From the NCBI GenBank assembly GCA_009774255.1, contig VSNK01000142.1, positions 1 through 14,087 of the forward strand: a stretch of DNA of 14,087 bases, given 5' to 3'. Shown piece by piece: positions 12,801 to 14,087 of this stretch. The DNA is from Faecalicatena sp. (lineage in GTDB: Bacteria > Bacillota > Clostridia > Lachnospirales > Lachnospiraceae). The notes under the pieces are model-generated. The model searched no databases. It was given only the letters and a program-made list of their open reading frames with translations, and had not been told where the DNA came from. The position numbers were made by a program, and so were the translations under genes. Within the stretch, counting starts at the first letter, position 1, and each line of letters opens with the position of its first letter.

Positions 12801-13874
12801 GATGTGACTGCCGAAATGAAATTTACGCCCAAAGAAAAAGACGGAAAGGCCGAGGTGGTATTTCATTTTGACGGTTCGAATCTGGAAGGAAAGACTCTGG
12901 TTGCCTTTGAGACATTGGAGAAGAACAGCAAAGTATATGCCGTTCACGCCGATCCGGACAGCAAGGAACAGACCATTTCTTTCCCAAAAGTAAGAACCTC
13001 GGCAAAAGATACCGTGACGGACAGCAGCAATGCACGGGCGGCAGAGGACACGGTGATTGTAGATACGGTATTCTATTCCAATCTTACCCCGGGGCAGGAA
13101 TACACGGTAGAAGGAGCCATGTTGGATGAAGAAACGGAAGAGCCTCTTCGGGCGGACGGAGAAAAAATCACGGCGGAGACCGATTTTACCCCAAAATCTG
13201 ATTCCGGCAGTGTGGATGTGACATTTGAGTTCGATGCATCCGGCATGGAAGGAAAGACAGCCGTGGCATTTGAAAGCGTGACCCGGGATGGCGAAGAGGT
13301 TGCCGCCCACAAAGACATTCACTACGAAGGCCAGACCATTTACTTCCCGGAGCTTAGGACCAGTGCCGGGGAAAAGGGAAGCGGCAGCCAGAAGATTACG
13401 GCACAAGGAGAAATCACCATCTTGGATAAGGTGACCTATCAAAATCTGATCCCTGGAGAAGAGTACACCCTGAAAGGCATCCTGATGGAGCAGTCTGCCG
13501 GAACCCCATTTTTAATAGAAGAAAAAGAAATAACGGCTGAAAGAACCTTCGTTCCGGAAGAGGCAAAGGGAACTGTGGAAGTAGAATTCACCCTGGACGC
13601 ATCGACCCTGAAAGATGCCCGGATTGTGGTGTTCGAAAAGCTGTTCCTCCGGGAATCCGAAATCGCCGCCCACGAAGATCTGGCTGATGAGGCACAGACC
13701 GTCCGTATCAACATGGACGGGACTTCCCAGGAAAAGCCCGAAGAAGGAACCGCAGCTTCTTCCTCCAAAAAAGCAGCTAAGACCGGCGATGCAGCCAATA
13801 TTGTGCCGGCCGTCCTTCTGTTCCTTCTGTCACTGCTCATACTGATCACCGCCGCCCGTAAGAAACTCGGCTAA
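9807..13874 (+). CDS. Large wall-anchored surface protein with SpaA and VaFE (Thr-Gln ester) repeats
   Basis: This is a secreted 1355-residue adhesin or pilin-like stalk protein. Residues 1-35 are a signal peptide (cleavage near ASAAS or VRAEE); 36-150 are an acidic Glu-rich linker. Residues about 155-308 resemble a thioester-type head (SYLGY near 188-191, YIHAMIGAEYG, GQDIVWLEYE with Gln298), but Gly192 sits where the reactive Cys is expected. Four SpaA/Cna-B-like domains follow (about 313-404, 413-567, 568-685, 686-811), with candidate isopeptide Lys317, 418, 572 and 691 and Glu375, 511, 643 and 777. Four VaFE repeats follow (815-1303) with Thr821/Gln933, Thr942/Gln1055, Thr1064/Gln1176 and Thr1185/Gln1297; VAFE itself is visible in the second and third. 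The end has KTGD (1325-1328), a membrane span (1332-1350) and a KK-containing tail, a sorting signal without LPXTG. ATG 9807 follows GGAGGAG. Ligand and sortase are unknown. Confidence 0.9.
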   Translation: MKQFFYHMQGTFRTAAAFLLILSCMVTASAASVRAEERMENQAVWKTEETMTETFGEANEQVIEEIKEEAEKETDDEKTRGSEGEGSSAGQPNRPEVFDEEENNGGNPEMGDVSKTDEEGLPEETEPCEVPAERKTGGNDDTADAASEDEVMPLSATGSDCMIRTGTVHSYGSRKTTEYEVLTGGESYLGYGTHPNTSNISGTYPIYEETNERIKMALMFGADGHWAEEASGLFGGADEPYPYIHAMIGAEYGKNTDGLTGQQVQDMKNKLDGLMNSGRKELSVFMEYQAYVAHVPGQDIVWLEYEGPITGTVKLRKSSSNPDITDGNTCYSLGGAEYGVYSDESCTTQVGRIATNDAGECDSVELAEGGYWIKEITPPKGYRKDQEAHPIQVKAGEELMLDISNVPDSDSSGLELAKWDQETGDASLPDGASLAGAQFTVRYYNGYYDRESLPQTPTRTWVLETKGVPDVSGTPSKYQALLREEYKVSGDAFYMMDGIPVLPLGTISMEETKAPQGYSMENAYMKAEGSEEKITGPYLTQICQEENGAAIKGGNKYAMYDQVIRGGVRVRKRDYDTKALLPQGSATLSNAVFAVVNLNENAVVVDGKVFARNDTITTIETDENGIAQTTERLLPYGKYRIVETGAPTGYLDQGIWRQEFFITENGEIVDLTDADHSIQNRVKRGDFELYKLDAGTQKAMPNVPFSVTSATTGESHNIITDENGYYSSSSDRNKHTENTNQGGKEDGLWFGLDGEGGSAPVDNDLGALPYDTYILEEIPSEANEGKEMLKIPFVISEDQVTVDLGNLENKDLYVRTPSISTSARNEATGNHYAQEGVVTVIDSVLYDGLKENQEYLLRCTLMDKETGKPITDKNGNPVTAEQAFTSAVSAGIAEIECTFDASGMAGKDIVLYEELYYREEKVAEHKDIHDEGQTIHFPKITTRALDKASGTNMAAAGNKVSIADTVFYQNLKPGQEYTLRGKLMDKETGMIAQNAAGGDVTAEMKFTPKEKDGKAEVVFHFDGSNLEGKTLVAFETLEKNSKVYAVHADPDSKEQTISFPKVRTSAKDTVTDSSNARAAEDTVIVDTVFYSNLTPGQEYTVEGAMLDEETEEPLRADGEKITAETDFTPKSDSGSVDVTFEFDASGMEGKTAVAFESVTRDGEEVAAHKDIHYEGQTIYFPELRTSAGEKGSGSQKITAQGEITILDKVTYQNLIPGEEYTLKGILMEQSAGTPFLIEEKEITAERTFVPEEAKGTVEVEFTLDASTLKDARIVVFEKLFLRESEIAAHEDLADEAQTVRINMDGTSQEKPEEGTAASSSKKAAKTGDAANIVPAVLLFLLSLLILITAARKKLG

Positions 13875-13876
13875 AA

Positions 13877-13914
13877 TTATACTGCGCGCCAGATAAATCT
13901 GCCGCACAGTATAA
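13877..13914. repeat. Nested hairpin after the surface-protein gene
   Basis: TTATACTG (13877-13884) pairs with CAGTATAA (13907-13914), and CAGAT (13890-13894) with ATCTG (13897-13901). It begins two bases after the stop. No T run follows, so it may be a weak terminator or another palindromic repeat. Confidence 0.6.
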
Positions 13915-14005
13915 CGTGATGCGCACAGCCGCATGCGGAATTATGCTGCTTCGCGGCTGCGGCTGCCGTGAGTATATGTAATGCCCCGCAGGAGACAATT
14001 TCCCG

Positions 14006-14054
14006 TTACTGTTCACGGTGCCTTGCACCTTGCTGCAAGGCATCCGGCCAGTAA
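14006..14054. repeat. Nested hairpin with TTACTGTTCAC piece
   Basis: TTACTG (14006-14011) pairs with CAGTAA (14049-14054), enclosing TGCCTTGCA (14019-14027) with TGCAAGGCA (14034-14042). TTACTGTTCAC here matches the end pieces of the elements near 9146 and 9656. The remaining bases 13915-14005 and 14055-14087 hold no recognisable gene; 13938-13970 is GC-rich and again partly palindromic. Confidence 0.55.
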
Positions 14055-14087
14055 AATAGCGGTTTCTGGCATACAGCCACTCGCCGA

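Noticed and set aside
12549..13442. 297-codon minus-strand frame inside the surface-protein gene
   Set aside because: It is a shadow of the VaFE repeats: no ribosome binding site, no recognisable domain, and the opposite frame is convincingly coding.

Overview
The window looks like chromosomal DNA of an anaerobic Firmicute of the Clostridia, most likely Lachnospiraceae-like. The grounds are moderate GC, strong AGGAGG-type ribosome binding sites, a GntR/LacI-type AraR regulator, the QueH form of epoxyqueuosine reductase, and a sortase-type wall protein built from SpaA and VaFE domains. Genus cannot be fixed from sequence alone. All eight genes are on the + strand.

Layout. (1) 77-3915: a three-gene operon for a ChvE/MmsA/MmsB-type monosaccharide ABC importer (lipoprotein binding protein, double-ATPase, permease), closed by an intrinsic terminator. 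(2) 4248-5348: an AraR-like repressor with its own promoter. GTAC-containing candidate operators lie before both the importer operon and the regulator, so the two probably form one sugar-responsive module, with arabinose or a related pentose as the most likely signal. (3) 5595-6227: queH, tRNA queuosine synthesis. (4) 6430-7809: argH, last step of arginine synthesis. (5) 8051-9136: asd, aspartate-semialdehyde dehydrogenase. (6) 9807-13874: a 1355-residue secreted, probably wall-anchored adhesin or pilin-like protein. It has a degenerate thioester-type head, four SpaA/Cna-B-like domains, four VaFE (Thr-Gln ester) repeats and a non-canonical KTGD sorting tail.

The genes are ordinary for such genomes. 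The unexplained signal is between them. Most gaps after the importer operon carry elaborate nested inverted repeats built from shared modules: an 'AGGAGTTGTAGAAAAATAAC' module (four copies, both orientations), a 'CCATTCGCAAAA ... TTTTTGCTCAT' hairpin module (two copies), and 'TTACNGTTCA' end pieces (five copies). The two largest composites (5353-5552 and 9146-9471) share one plan: an outer stem enclosing a CCATTCGC hairpin and then a very long hairpin. They could be a family of palindromic intergenic repeats or MITE-like elements, or structured RNAs. I could not search other genomes to tell these apart.
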